A stretch of DNA of 64,000 nt from an uncultured Alistipes sp. (GTDB lineage Bacteria > Bacteroidota > Bacteroidia > Bacteroidales > Rikenellaceae). This document shows, piece by piece, positions 25,945-34,298 of the stretch. The position numbers were made by a program, and so were the translations under genes. Every line of letters begins with the position of its first letter. The stretch's first letter is position 1. The stretch spans positions 62,001-126,000 of the forward strand of contig CANASP010000005.1 of the NCBI GenBank assembly GCA_947364365.1. The letters are read 5' to 3'. The notes beneath the pieces were generated by a model. The model saw only the letters and a program-made list of their open reading frames with translations. It searched no databases and was not told the DNA's origin.

Positions 25945-27276
25945 CTACAGCCGCGCCTTGATCGCCTTCGAAGCCTCCTCGTAGCCCGGCTTGTCGAGCA
26001 GGGCGAACATATTCTTCTTGTAGGCCTCGACGCCCGGCTGGTCGAAGGGGTTGACACCCAGCATATAGCCGCTGATGCCGCAGGCGCGCTCGAAGAAGTA
26101 GAGCAGCGAGCCGATCGTCGCGGCGTCGATCGAGGGGATCTCGATGCGCAGGTTGGGCACGCCGCCGTCGACATGGGCCAGCTGCACGCCCAGCTCGGCC
26201 ATGCGGTTGACCTCCGAGATGCGCTTGCCGGCCAGGAAGTTCAAGCCGTCGAGGTTGTCGCGGTCGGCCTCGATACGCACCTCGTGGGCGGGCGAGGCGA
26301 CCGAGATGATCGTCTCGAAAAGGGTGCGCTCGCCCTCCTGGATATACTGGCCCATCGAGTGGAGATCGGCCGTCAGCGTGACGCTCGCAGGGAAGATGCC
26401 CTTGCCCTGCTTGCCCTCGCTCTCGCCGTAGAGCTGCTTCCACCACTCGTTGACATATTGCAACTGGGGTTCGTAGGAGCCCAGGATCTCGATCTTCTTG
26501 CCCGAGGCGTAGAGTGCGTTGCGGGTAGCCGCGTAGATCGCCGCGGGATTCTCGTCGAAGGCCACGCCGGTGCCCGTCGCAGCCTCCATGGCCTGCGCTC
26601 CGGCGACCAGCGCGCGGATGTCGACGCCGGCGACGGCCAGCGGCAGCAGCCCCACGGGGGTGAGCACCGAGAAGCGGCCGCCCACGTCGTCGGGGATGAC
26701 GAAGGTGGGATAGCCCTCGTCGGTGGCCAGCGTCTTGAGCGCGCCGCGGGCCTTATCCGTCACGGCGACGATGCGCTCGGCGGCCTCCTGCTTGCCGTAG
26801 CGCTGCTCCAGGGCGGCCTTGATGAAGCGGAAGGCGATGGCCGGCTCGGTCGTCGTGCCCGACTTCGAGATGACGATCGCCGCCACCGAGTGCTCCTCCG
26901 AGGCCTTCATCAGCGCGTGGATGTAGTCCTCCGAGATGTTCTGCCCGGCGAAAACCACCGTGGGGGCCGACTGCTCCTTGTGCAGCAGCTTGAAGGGATC
27001 GCTCATCGCCTCGAGCACCGCCTTGGCGCCCAGATACGACCCGCCGATGCCGATGCAGACCACCAGATCGGCCTTGGCGCGCAGCTTGGCGGCGGCGGCC
27101 TCGATGGCGTCGAGGTCGGCCGGGGCGATCGACGAGGGGAGGTGCACCCACCCCAGGAAGTCGTTGCCTGCCCCCTCGCCCGACTCCAGCAGGGCGTTGG
27201 CCGCCTGGGCACGGGCCTTCATGTCGTCCGAAATCGCGATGCCCGATTTCGAAATGTCGATTTTCAACGTTTTCAT
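25945..27276 (-). CDS. pgi: Glucose-6-phosphate isomerase
   Basis: Interconverts glucose-6-phosphate and fructose-6-phosphate in glycolysis. 443 residues, the short bacterial (Bacillus-like) form. Motifs: [18 protein letters not shown] at the phosphate site, [32 protein letters not shown], and the C-terminal [21 protein letters not shown] with the catalytic Lys region. It ends next to a shared terminator and begins 6 bp downstream of gpsA, forming a two-gene leftward operon. Confidence 0.97.
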   Translation of the reverse strand: MKTLKIDISKSGIAISDDMKARAQAANALLESGEGAGNDFLGWVHLPSSIAPADLDAIEAAAAKLRAKADLVVCIGIGGSYLGAKAVLEAMSDPFKLLHKEQSAPTVVFAGQNISEDYIHALMKASEEHSVAAIVISKSGTTTEPAIAFRFIKAALEQRYGKQEAAERIVAVTDKARGALKTLATDEGYPTFVIPDDVGGRFSVLTPVGLLPLAVAGVDIRALVAGAQAMEAATGTGVAFDENPAAIYAATRNALYASGKKIEILGSYEPQLQYVNEWWKQLYGESEGKQGKGIFPASVTLTADLHSMGQYIQEGERTLFETIISVASPAHEVRIEADRDNLDGLNFLAGKRISEVNRMAELGVQLAHVDGGVPNLRIEIPSIDAATIGSLLYFFERACGISGYMLGVNPFDQPGVEAYKKNMFALLDKPGYEEASKAIKARL

Positions 27277-27282
27277 TATCTG

Positions 27283-28290
27283 TCAGATTAACTTGGTTGT
27301 CAGTTCCTTCATCCGCCGGCGGGCCGGAGCGCCCCGATAGAGCACGTCGTAGACCATCTCGGCGATCGGCATCTCGACCTTGTGGCGGATGTTGATGTGG
27401 CGGATGCAGTCGGCGGCGAAGTAACCCTCGGCCACCATCGTCATCTCGTTCAGCGCGCTCTTGACCGTGAAGCCGCGGCCGACGAGCAGCCCCAGCCGCC
27501 GGTTGCGGCTGTAGACCGAGTAGCAGGTGACCAGCAGGTCGCCCAGATAGGCCGACACCTGCGTATCGCGCTCGGCCGGATAGCTCCCGGCCAGAAAACG
27601 CGTCATCTCGCGGGCGCCGTTGGCGATCAGCACTGCCAGGAAGTTGTCGCCGTAGCCCAACCCCACGGCGATGCCCACCGACAGGGCGTAGATGTTCTTG
27701 AGGATGGCGGCGTACTCGATGCCGTAGAGATCGGTCGAGTAGCTCAGGCGGATATAGGGCGTGGAGAACTTCTCGCCGAGCAGCCGCGCGTTGTCGGGGT
27801 CGGTGCAGACCATCGTCAGGTAGGAGAGCTTGCCGCGCGAGACCTCCTCGGCGTGCGAGGGGCCCGTGACGAGTCCCAGCTGCCCGTAGGGCAGATCGTA
27901 GCGGTCGTGGAGGTATTCGACGACGGTCTGGTAGTCGCCCGGGACGATGCCCTTGATGGCCGACACGACGAACTTGTCGGCGAGCGGCACGGTGAGCGGT
28001 TCGAGAAAACACTTCAGATAGGCCGAGGGGCAGGCCAGGATCAGGATATCGGCGTCGCGCACCACGGCATCGAGGTCGTCCGAGGGCGCGATACGCGCAC
28101 GGTCGAACTCCACATCGCTCAGATAGCGGGGGTTGCGCCCCTCGGCGAGGAGCTGTTCGAGCACCTCGGGATTGCGGACGTACCACCCCACCCGCGCCTC
28201 GTTGGCGGCCAGCACGCCGACGATGGCCGTCGCCCAGCTGCCGTGGCCGATGACCGCGCAGCGGGCCCCCTTTCCGATCTTGTATTCCAT
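27283..28290 (-). CDS. gpsA: NAD(P)H-dependent glycerol-3-phosphate dehydrogenase
   Basis: Reduces dihydroxyacetone phosphate to sn-glycerol-3-phosphate for phospholipid synthesis. 335 residues: Rossmann motif CAVIGHGSWATAI near the N-terminus, then SAIKGIVPG (catalytic Lys region), VTGPSHAEEVSRG, EYAAILKNIYALSVGIAVGLGYGDN and the helical domain with GSYPAERDTQVSAYLGDLLVTCYS. The canonical GxGxxG reads GHGSWA, as in the family. Start at Met 28290; ten extra residues upstream are not conserved. First gene of gpsA-pgi, divergent from mreB. Confidence 0.96.
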   Translation of the reverse strand: MEYKIGKGARCAVIGHGSWATAIVGVLAANEARVGWYVRNPEVLEQLLAEGRNPRYLSDVEFDRARIAPSDDLDAVVRDADILILACPSAYLKCFLEPLTVPLADKFVVSAIKGIVPGDYQTVVEYLHDRYDLPYGQLGLVTGPSHAEEVSRGKLSYLTMVCTDPDNARLLGEKFSTPYIRLSYSTDLYGIEYAAILKNIYALSVGIAVGLGYGDNFLAVLIANGAREMTRFLAGSYPAERDTQVSAYLGDLLVTCYSVYSRNRRLGLLVGRGFTVKSALNEMTMVAEGYFAADCIRHINIRHKVEMPIAEMVYDVLYRGAPARRRMKELTTKLI

Positions 28291-28317
28291 GTCGTATGAC
28301 GTGTTTGGTTGAGACAA

Positions 28318-28325
28318 CAAAAGTA
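28318..28325 (-). promoter_or_regulatory. gpsA promoter, -7 box TACTTTTG
   Basis: TAnnTTTG match reading leftward, 28 bp before the gpsA start, in an AT-rich divergent spacer. Confidence 0.6.
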
Positions 28326-28371
28326 AGAAAAAATTAACAATAATAATGAAAAAAGTTCGCGGGCTTTTTCG

Positions 28372-28379
28372 TAACTTTG
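28372..28379 (+). promoter_or_regulatory. mreB operon promoter, -7 box TAACTTTG
   Basis: TAnnTTTG match giving a leader of about 90 nt before the mreB start at 28473. It would drive the cell-shape operon. Confidence 0.6.
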
Positions 28380-28472
28380 TCGCGATCCGTCGACCTGCGA
28401 TCCGCCCGTGCGGATACGGGGCGGGAAGAGGCCGGCGGGAATTTTACGCAACTTATTGGCATCTATCATATT

Positions 28473-29492
28473 ATGGGAATGTTTTCGCTCACGCAGGAGT
28501 TGGCCATCGACCTCGGCACGGCCAACACGCTGATTATCTATAACGGGAAAGTGGTCGTCGACGAGCCGTCGATCGTGGCGCTCGACGTGCACACGGGCCG
28601 GCTGGTGGCCATCGGGCACCAGGCGCGCCAGATGCACGAGAAGACCAACCCCAACATCAAGACCATCCGCCCGCTCAAGGAGGGCGTGATCGCCGACTTC
28701 AACGCCACGGAGCTCATGCTGCGCGGGATGATCAAGAAGGTCAAGACCTCGGGCAGCCTCTTCGCCCCGTCGCTGCGCATGGTGATCTGCATCCCCTCGG
28801 GCTCGACCAACGTCGAAATCCGCGCCGTGCGCGACTCGGCCGAGCACGCCGGCGGCCGCGAGGTCTACATGATCTACGAGCCTATGGCGGCCGCTCTGGG
28901 TGCCGGTCTGGACGTCGAGGCTCCCGAGGGCAACATGGTGATCGATATCGGCGGCGGTACGTCGGAGATCGCCTGCATCTCGCTGGGCGGCATCGTCTGC
29001 TCGGAGTCGATCAACGTCGCCGGCGACGTCTTCACCGAAGACATCCAGAGCTACGTGCGCCAGCAGCACAACATCCGCATCGGCGAGCGCACGGCCGAGG
29101 CGATCAAGTGCGCCATCGGCGCGGCGGTGCCCGAGCTGGAGGAGGAGCCCGAGGATTTCGTGGTGACGGGCCCCAACATGCTCACCGCCCTGCCGCAGAC
29201 CGTCTCGCTGTCGTACAGCGAAATCGCCTATGCGCTCGAAAAGTCGCTGCTGAAGATCGACGTGGCGCTGATGAAGGTGCTCGAATCGATGCCCCCCGAG
29301 CTCTACGCCGACATCGTCAAGAACGGCATCTACCTGGCCGGCGGCGGCGCCCTGATCAAGGGCCTCGACCGGCGTCTGAACGAGAAGACCGGTCTCCCGT
29401 TCCACATCGCCGAGGATCCGCTGCGCGCCATCGCACGCGGCACGGGCACGGCGCTCAAGAACATCAACCGTTTCTCGTTCCTCATGAAGTAA
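28473..29492 (+). CDS. mreB: Rod shape-determining actin homologue MreB
   Basis: 339 residues. Bacterial actin that organises lateral wall synthesis beneath the inner membrane. Motifs: TQELAIDLGTANTLIIYNGK (phosphate 1), VDEPSIVALD, CIPSGSTNVEIRAVRDSAEHAGGREV, IYEPMAAALGAGLDV, MVIDIGGGTSEIACIS (phosphate 2) and LAGGGALIKGLDRRL (adenosine). The two N-terminal Met codons (28473 and 28479) are both possible starts. First gene of mreB-mreC-mreD-mrdA-rodA. Confidence 0.97.
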   Translation: MGMFSLTQELAIDLGTANTLIIYNGKVVVDEPSIVALDVHTGRLVAIGHQARQMHEKTNPNIKTIRPLKEGVIADFNATELMLRGMIKKVKTSGSLFAPSLRMVICIPSGSTNVEIRAVRDSAEHAGGREVYMIYEPMAAALGAGLDVEAPEGNMVIDIGGGTSEIACISLGGIVCSESINVAGDVFTEDIQSYVRQQHNIRIGERTAEAIKCAIGAAVPELEEEPEDFVVTGPNMLTALPQTVSLSYSEIAYALEKSLLKIDVALMKVLESMPPELYADIVKNGIYLAGGGALIKGLDRRLNEKTGLPFHIAEDPLRAIARGTGTALKNINRFSFLMK

Positions 29493-29543
29493 CGCCGCGC
29501 GAAACGGGCGCGCCGCGGGGCTTCGCTCCGGCAGCCGCCCGAG

Positions 29544-29552
29544 GTGCGCGAA
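29544..29552 (+). repeat. G9 homopolymer between mreB and mreC
   Basis: Nine G followed by TCT and five C, so it can also fold as a short GGGGG/CCCCC hairpin. The 143-bp mreB-mreC gap contains nothing else recognisable. Confidence 0.7.
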
Positions 29553-29635
29553 CGGGGGGGGGTCTCCCCCGCGGGTATTCACCGATGGGATTGCGGGCTG
29601 TCGTGTCCGCAATCTTCGAATTTGACAGGGGAGCC

Positions 29636-30511
29636 GTGCGAAAACTCATCGAATTCATACGCAGCGTCTACGTCGTCGTGCTGTTCGTCGTGCTGGAGGC
29701 GGTGGCCGTGAACTTCTACGCCCACTCGACCGCCTATACCCAGGCGCGGCTGCTCACGCGGTCGAACCGGCTCCTGGGCGACGCCCACGGCCTGGTCGGC
29801 GACATCGGACGCTACTTCACGCTGGGGCGCGAGAACCGCCGCCTGATCGAGCGCGTGGCCGAGCTCGAGGAGCGGCTGGCGGCCTACGCCGAGGCGGAGA
29901 ACGCCGAGCGGCTCGAATCGTACATCGACTCGGAGCAGGATCCCAAATACCGCATGACCACCGCGACGCTGGTGGGCGGAGCGGTCAACCGCTCGCAGAA
30001 CCTGCTGACGCTCAACCGCGGATACCGCGACGGGATCTCGGTCGGGATGGGCGTGTTGTCGCCCTCGGGGGCGATGGTGGGGTTCGTGGTCGACTGCTCG
30101 GAGCGTTACGCCGTGGCGATGCCCGTGCTCAACACCTCGTTCCGGTCGAGCGGCCGGCTGGCGGGAACCGACTACTTCGGATCGATCTCGTGGGACGGAC
30201 GCGACGCCGAGACGGTGCAGCTGAGCGACATCTCCAAATACGCCGAACCCCGCGAGGGGCAGGAGGTGGTGACCACCGGCTTCTCGCAATATTTCCCCGA
30301 GGACGTGCTGATCGGCTGGGTCGAACGCGCCGAGCTCAACGAGACCCGCACCACCTACACGGTCCACGTGCGCCTGGCGGCCGAAATCTCGCGGCTGCGC
30401 GACGTGGTGCTGGTAGGCAACCGCGACCGCGAGGTCGTGGGCGACCTGCAGGAGCAGGTGCGCCAGAACGGCGGGGCGATCTCCCCGGACCGAAGCGCAA
30501 CCACCAACTGA
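29636..30511 (+). CDS. mreC: Rod shape-determining protein MreC
   Basis: 291 residues from a GTG start. A single N-terminal membrane helix (YVVVLFVVLEAVAVNFY, about 12-28), a coiled coil (RENRRLIERVAELEERLAAYAEA split over about 60-85) and the two beta domains in the periplasm, with NLLTLNRGYRDGISVGMGVLSPSGAMVG at the usual position. MreC couples MreB to PBP2 and RodA. GTG at 29636 is preferred because the family begins M-R-K/N-L right before the helix and a CAGGGGAG precedes it; an in-frame ATG at 29585 is the alternative. Confidence 0.93.
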   Translation: MRKLIEFIRSVYVVVLFVVLEAVAVNFYAHSTAYTQARLLTRSNRLLGDAHGLVGDIGRYFTLGRENRRLIERVAELEERLAAYAEAENAERLESYIDSEQDPKYRMTTATLVGGAVNRSQNLLTLNRGYRDGISVGMGVLSPSGAMVGFVVDCSERYAVAMPVLNTSFRSSGRLAGTDYFGSISWDGRDAETVQLSDISKYAEPREGQEVVTTGFSQYFPEDVLIGWVERAELNETRTTYTVHVRLAAEISRLRDVVLVGNRDREVVGDLQEQVRQNGGAISPDRSATTN

Positions 30512-30520
30512 CGCCGAGCC

Positions 30521-31039
30521 ATGTACAGAACCTATCCATACGCCCTGCTCTTTGCCACGACGACGCTGTTGCAGGTTTTCCTGTTCGACAACCTCTCGCT
30601 GAGCCTCTATCTCGACCCGCTGGTCTACCTGGCGTTCATCCTGCTGCTGCCGCTCGACATCCCCGCGGCGGTGCTGCTCGGCGCCGGCCTGGCGACGGGC
30701 GTCGCAATGGACATGACGATGGGCGCGGCGGGGATCAACACCATCTCGACGCTGCTGGCGGCCTTCGTGCGGCCGGCGATCGTCGGCTTCTGCTACGGTT
30801 CCGAGAACGCCCGCGAAGGGGGCACCCCCTCGCCCGAGCGGATGGGACGCCGCGCCTTCGTGCGCTATGCGGCGATCGTCATCCTCATCCACCACTCGGT
30901 CTTCTTCACGCTCGAGGCGCTGTCGCTGGCACACACGCTCCATAACCTCGCGCGGATCGTCGCGAGCAGCACGGCGACCTTCGCCGCCACGTGGCTGCTC
31001 ATGCGCCTGTTCACCGCCAAACTCCCCCTGCGCATATGA
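30521..31039 (+). CDS. mreD: Rod shape-determining protein MreD
   Basis: 172-residue inner-membrane protein with about five hydrophobic segments (for example YALLFATTTLLQVFLFDNL and LVYLAFILLLPLDIPAAVLL). It is identified mainly by its position between mreC and mrdA and by the D-x-T/M-G-A-A-G-I-N-T central motif (DMTMGAAGINTIS) typical of Bacteroidetes MreD. Starts 9 bp after mreC and its stop overlaps the mrdA start (ATGA). Confidence 0.93.
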   Translation: MYRTYPYALLFATTTLLQVFLFDNLSLSLYLDPLVYLAFILLLPLDIPAAVLLGAGLATGVAMDMTMGAAGINTISTLLAAFVRPAIVGFCYGSENAREGGTPSPERMGRRAFVRYAAIVILIHHSVFFTLEALSLAHTLHNLARIVASSTATFAATWLLMRLFTAKLPLRI

Positions 31040-32865
31040 TCGGACGCGAGGAGGGACACGTGCGCATGCGCACGCTGCAATGCGTGGTGCTGCTCGTCTT
31101 CGCGCTGCTGCTGGGCCGCGCGGGCTACCTCCAGCTCGTCGACCGCCGCTACGTCGAGCTGGCCAAGGCCAACGTGTTGCGCCACGTGGTGCAGTATCCG
31201 CCGCGCGGCGAGGTCTTCGACCGCCGGGGCGAATACCTGGTGCAGAGCCGCGAGTGCTACGACCTGATGGTCATCTCGCGCGAGATCGGGAAGCAGGGTT
31301 TCGACACGGCGCGCATGTGCGAAGTGCTGGGGCTGCCGCGGCCGCGTCTCGAACGCGAGCTGGCCAACGCCCGCATGCGCCCCCGCGCCCCGCACCTCAT
31401 AGCCAGCTACATCTCCAAGGAGGACAAGCTGCGCTTCGACGAGTGCAACTTCCCGGGCTTCTACACCGTCTTCCGCACCGTGCGCCAGTATCCGCGCAAG
31501 ATCGGCGGCAACCTGCTGGGCTACGTGGGCGAGGTCAACGCCGACATGCTCAAGCGCTACCCGTCGTACCGCGCGGGCGACTACGCCGGGATGAGCGGCG
31601 TGGAGCTCGCCTACGAACACTGCCTCAAGGGCGAAAAGGGGGTCCGGATCCAGGAGATCGACACCCACGGCGCCGTCAAGGGGTCGTACATGAACGGGAT
31701 GTACGACTCGCTGCCCGAGCCGGGACGCTATCTGGTGAGCACGATCGACGCGCGGCTGCAACTGCTCGGCGAGGAGCTCATGCGGGGCAAGGTGGGGGCC
31801 GCCGTGGCGATCGAGCCGGCGACGGGCGAGATCCTCATGATGGTCTCGTCGCCCTCGTACGACCCCGACGAGCTGGTGGGACGCGAGCGCGGCAACAACT
31901 ACATGAAGATGCTCTACAACAAGCGGCGGCCGCTGTTCAACCGCGCCGTGAAGGCCAAGTACCCCCCGGGGTCGACCTTCAAGCTGGTGCAGGGGCTCAT
32001 CGGTCTGCAGGAAGGGGTGCTGCGCCCGTCGGACACCCACTCGTGCAACATGGGCTACCAGGTGGGCCGCCTGAAGATGGCGTGCCACGCCCACGCCTCG
32101 CCGCTCGACCTGCGCTTCGCCGTGGCCACCTCGTGCAACGCCTACTTCTGCTACGTCTTCCGCGACATCCTGGAGAACCGCAAATACGGCGGCGTGAAGG
32201 AGGGCTTCGACACGTGGCGCGACTACGTGGAGAGCTTCGGCTTCGGCCGCAAGCTGGGGTCGGACTTCCTCGACGAGGGGAGCGGCTACGTCCCCGACCG
32301 CGCCTACTACGACCGCAAGTACCGCAAGTCGTGGAACGCGCTGACGGTGCTCTCGCTCTCGATCGGCCAGGACGCGCTGGGCTGCACGCCCCTCCAGCTG
32401 GCCAACCTGGCCTGCATCGTCGCCAACCGCGGCTACTACTACATCCCCCACATCGTCAAGCGCATCGAGGGGCAGGATTCGCTCGACCGCCGCTTCTACG
32501 AGCGCCACTACACCAAGGTCGACCCCAAGCACTTCGAACCGATCGTCGAGGGCATGTGGCGGGGCGTCAACGTGGGCGGCACCTCGACCGCGGCGCGTCT
32601 CGACGGCTGGGACGTCTGCGGCAAGACGGGCACGGCGCAGAATCCCCACGGACGCGACCACTCGACCTTCCTCTCCTTCGCCCCGAAGGACAACCCGCGC
32701 ATCGCCATCTCGGTCTACGTCGAGAACGGCGGCTTCGGCGCCACGATCGCCCTGCCGATCGCCAGCCTGCTCGAGGAGTACTACCTCACCGACACGATCC
32801 GCCGCCCGGAACTGTTCGAACGGGTCAAGAACATGCAAATCTACTATCCCAGCTATGACCGGTAG
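31036..32865 (+). CDS. mrdA: Penicillin-binding protein 2 (elongation transpeptidase)
   Basis: 609 residues, class B PBP that cross-links peptidoglycan during elongation together with RodA. One N-terminal membrane anchor (LQCVVLLVFALLLGRAGYL), the dimerisation domain with PPRGEVFDRRGEYL, and the transpeptidase domain with all three motifs: STFK (nucleophile Ser about residue 313), SCN in ATSCNAYF, and KTGT in CGKTGTAQNP. The start ATG overlaps the mreD stop; the C-terminus overlaps rodA by 11 bp, implying translational coupling. Confidence 0.96.
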   Translation: MIGREEGHVRMRTLQCVVLLVFALLLGRAGYLQLVDRRYVELAKANVLRHVVQYPPRGEVFDRRGEYLVQSRECYDLMVISREIGKQGFDTARMCEVLGLPRPRLERELANARMRPRAPHLIASYISKEDKLRFDECNFPGFYTVFRTVRQYPRKIGGNLLGYVGEVNADMLKRYPSYRAGDYAGMSGVELAYEHCLKGEKGVRIQEIDTHGAVKGSYMNGMYDSLPEPGRYLVSTIDARLQLLGEELMRGKVGAAVAIEPATGEILMMVSSPSYDPDELVGRERGNNYMKMLYNKRRPLFNRAVKAKYPPGSTFKLVQGLIGLQEGVLRPSDTHSCNMGYQVGRLKMACHAHASPLDLRFAVATSCNAYFCYVFRDILENRKYGGVKEGFDTWRDYVESFGFGRKLGSDFLDEGSGYVPDRAYYDRKYRKSWNALTVLSLSIGQDALGCTPLQLANLACIVANRGYYYIPHIVKRIEGQDSLDRRFYERHYTKVDPKHFEPIVEGMWRGVNVGGTSTAARLDGWDVCGKTGTAQNPHGRDHSTFLSFAPKDNPRIAISVYVENGGFGATIALPIASLLEEYYLTDTIRRPELFERVKNMQIYYPSYDR

Positions 32866-34297
32866 CCGCAACACCTCGATCTTCTACGGCGTCGACCGCC
32901 TGGCCGTGCTGCTCTATGCGGCGATCGTCGCAGCGGGCTTTTTCTTCATCACGGCCGCCTCCTACGAGGAGGGGACGGGCGACCTGCTCTCCTTCTCGCA
33001 CTTCTACATGAAGCAGGCGGTGTGGATCGGCGTGGCGGGCGTCGTGGCGCTCGTGGTGCTGCTGCTCGACGACCGCTACTACCACATGCTGGCCTACCCC
33101 GCCTACATCGGAGGTCTGCTGCTGCTCGTCGCCGCGCTGCTCTTCGGCCGCGAGGTCAACGGCGCCAAGGCGTGGTTCGAGTTCGGCTCGGTGCGCATGC
33201 AGCCCGTCGAGTTCGCCAAGATCGCCACGGCGCTGGCCCTCGCGCGCGTGATGAGCGAATATTCGTTCTCGATCGACCGTCCCTCGGACCTCGTCCGCGT
33301 GGGGACGGTGATCTGCCTGCCGCTGGCGATCATCGTCCTGCAGAACGACACCGGATCGGGCATCGTGCTCGGCTCGTTCCTCTTCGTACTCTACCGCGAG
33401 GGGTTGAACAAGTGGCTCTGCATCCCCGTGCTGCTCATCGCCACGCTCTTCATCGTCTCGTTCCTGCTCTCGCCCCTCACGCTGCTCGTCCTGTCGATCA
33501 TCGCCTGCACGCTCTCCGAGGCGATGATGAACGGCCGCTGGCGCTCGCGCATCATCTACCTGGCCACGGTGGCGCTGGCGAGCATCCTCCTCGCGGCGCT
33601 CACGGCGCTCACGATGCCCGACGGAGGGCTCGGACTCTACGGCAGCCTGCTCGCCGTGACGCTGCTGTCGCTCGTCGGCGTGGTCATTTACGCCGTCCGC
33701 GCGCAGCTGGGCAACACGCTGCTCGTCGTGGCGCTCTTCGTCGGGTCGATGATCTTCCTGCCGACGACCGACTACATCTTCAACTCGATCCTCAAGGAAC
33801 ATCAGCGCAACCGCATCCTCAGCTTTCTGGGCATCGTCAGCGACCCGCTGGGTACCGACTACAACGTCAACCAGTCGAAGATCGCCATCGGCTCGGGCGG
33901 CTTCTGGGGCAAGGGGTTCCTGGAAGGGACCCAGATCAAGTACGGCTTCGTCCCCGAGCGCCACACCGACTTCATCTTCTGCACGGTGGGCGAGGAGTGG
34001 GGATTCGTCGGCGTCGGAGCGGTCCTCGCGCTGCTGTGCCTGCTGATCCTGCGCCTGATGCGCATGGGCGAGCGGCAGCAGGAGCCCTTCGGCCGCATCT
34101 ACTGCTACTGCGTGGCGGCGATCCTGCTCTTCCACGTGCTGGTCAACGTGGGCATGACCGTGGGGCTGATGCCCGTGATGGGCATCCCGCTGCCCTTCCT
34201 GAGCTACGGCGGCTCGTCGCTCATCGCCTTCACCATCCTGTTGTTCATCGCCGTGCGGCTCGACGCCTCGACACGGCAATTCTCACCCTCTATCTGA
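32855..34297 (+). CDS. rodA: Peptidoglycan glycosyltransferase RodA
   Basis: 480 residues, SEDS-family polytopic protein that polymerises glycan strands with PBP2. Key family stretches: GAKAWFEFGSVRMQPVEFAKI (W-x-x-x-G/P-E-F/K signature), LQNDTGSGIVL (catalytic Asp in extracellular loop), HTDFIFCTVGEEWGFVG and MPVMGIPLPFLSYGGSSL. Longer than E. coli RodA because of an extra hydrophobic stretch in the middle (about 200-290), as in other Bacteroidetes. Followed after 1 bp by the P-type ATPase gene. Confidence 0.96.
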   Translation: MTGSRNTSIFYGVDRLAVLLYAAIVAAGFFFITAASYEEGTGDLLSFSHFYMKQAVWIGVAGVVALVVLLLDDRYYHMLAYPAYIGGLLLLVAALLFGREVNGAKAWFEFGSVRMQPVEFAKIATALALARVMSEYSFSIDRPSDLVRVGTVICLPLAIIVLQNDTGSGIVLGSFLFVLYREGLNKWLCIPVLLIATLFIVSFLLSPLTLLVLSIIACTLSEAMMNGRWRSRIIYLATVALASILLAALTALTMPDGGLGLYGSLLAVTLLSLVGVVIYAVRAQLGNTLLVVALFVGSMIFLPTTDYIFNSILKEHQRNRILSFLGIVSDPLGTDYNVNQSKIAIGSGGFWGKGFLEGTQIKYGFVPERHTDFIFCTVGEEWGFVGVGAVLALLCLLILRLMRMGERQQEPFGRIYCYCVAAILLFHVLVNVGMTVGLMPVMGIPLPFLSYGGSSLIAFTILLFIAVRLDASTRQFSPSI

Positions 34298-34298
34298 C

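Noticed and set aside
22963-27291. A 1442-codon + strand open frame spanning the receiver/ATP-grasp gene and pgi
   Set aside because: It crosses a strong terminator and two genes with clear conserved motifs in other frames.
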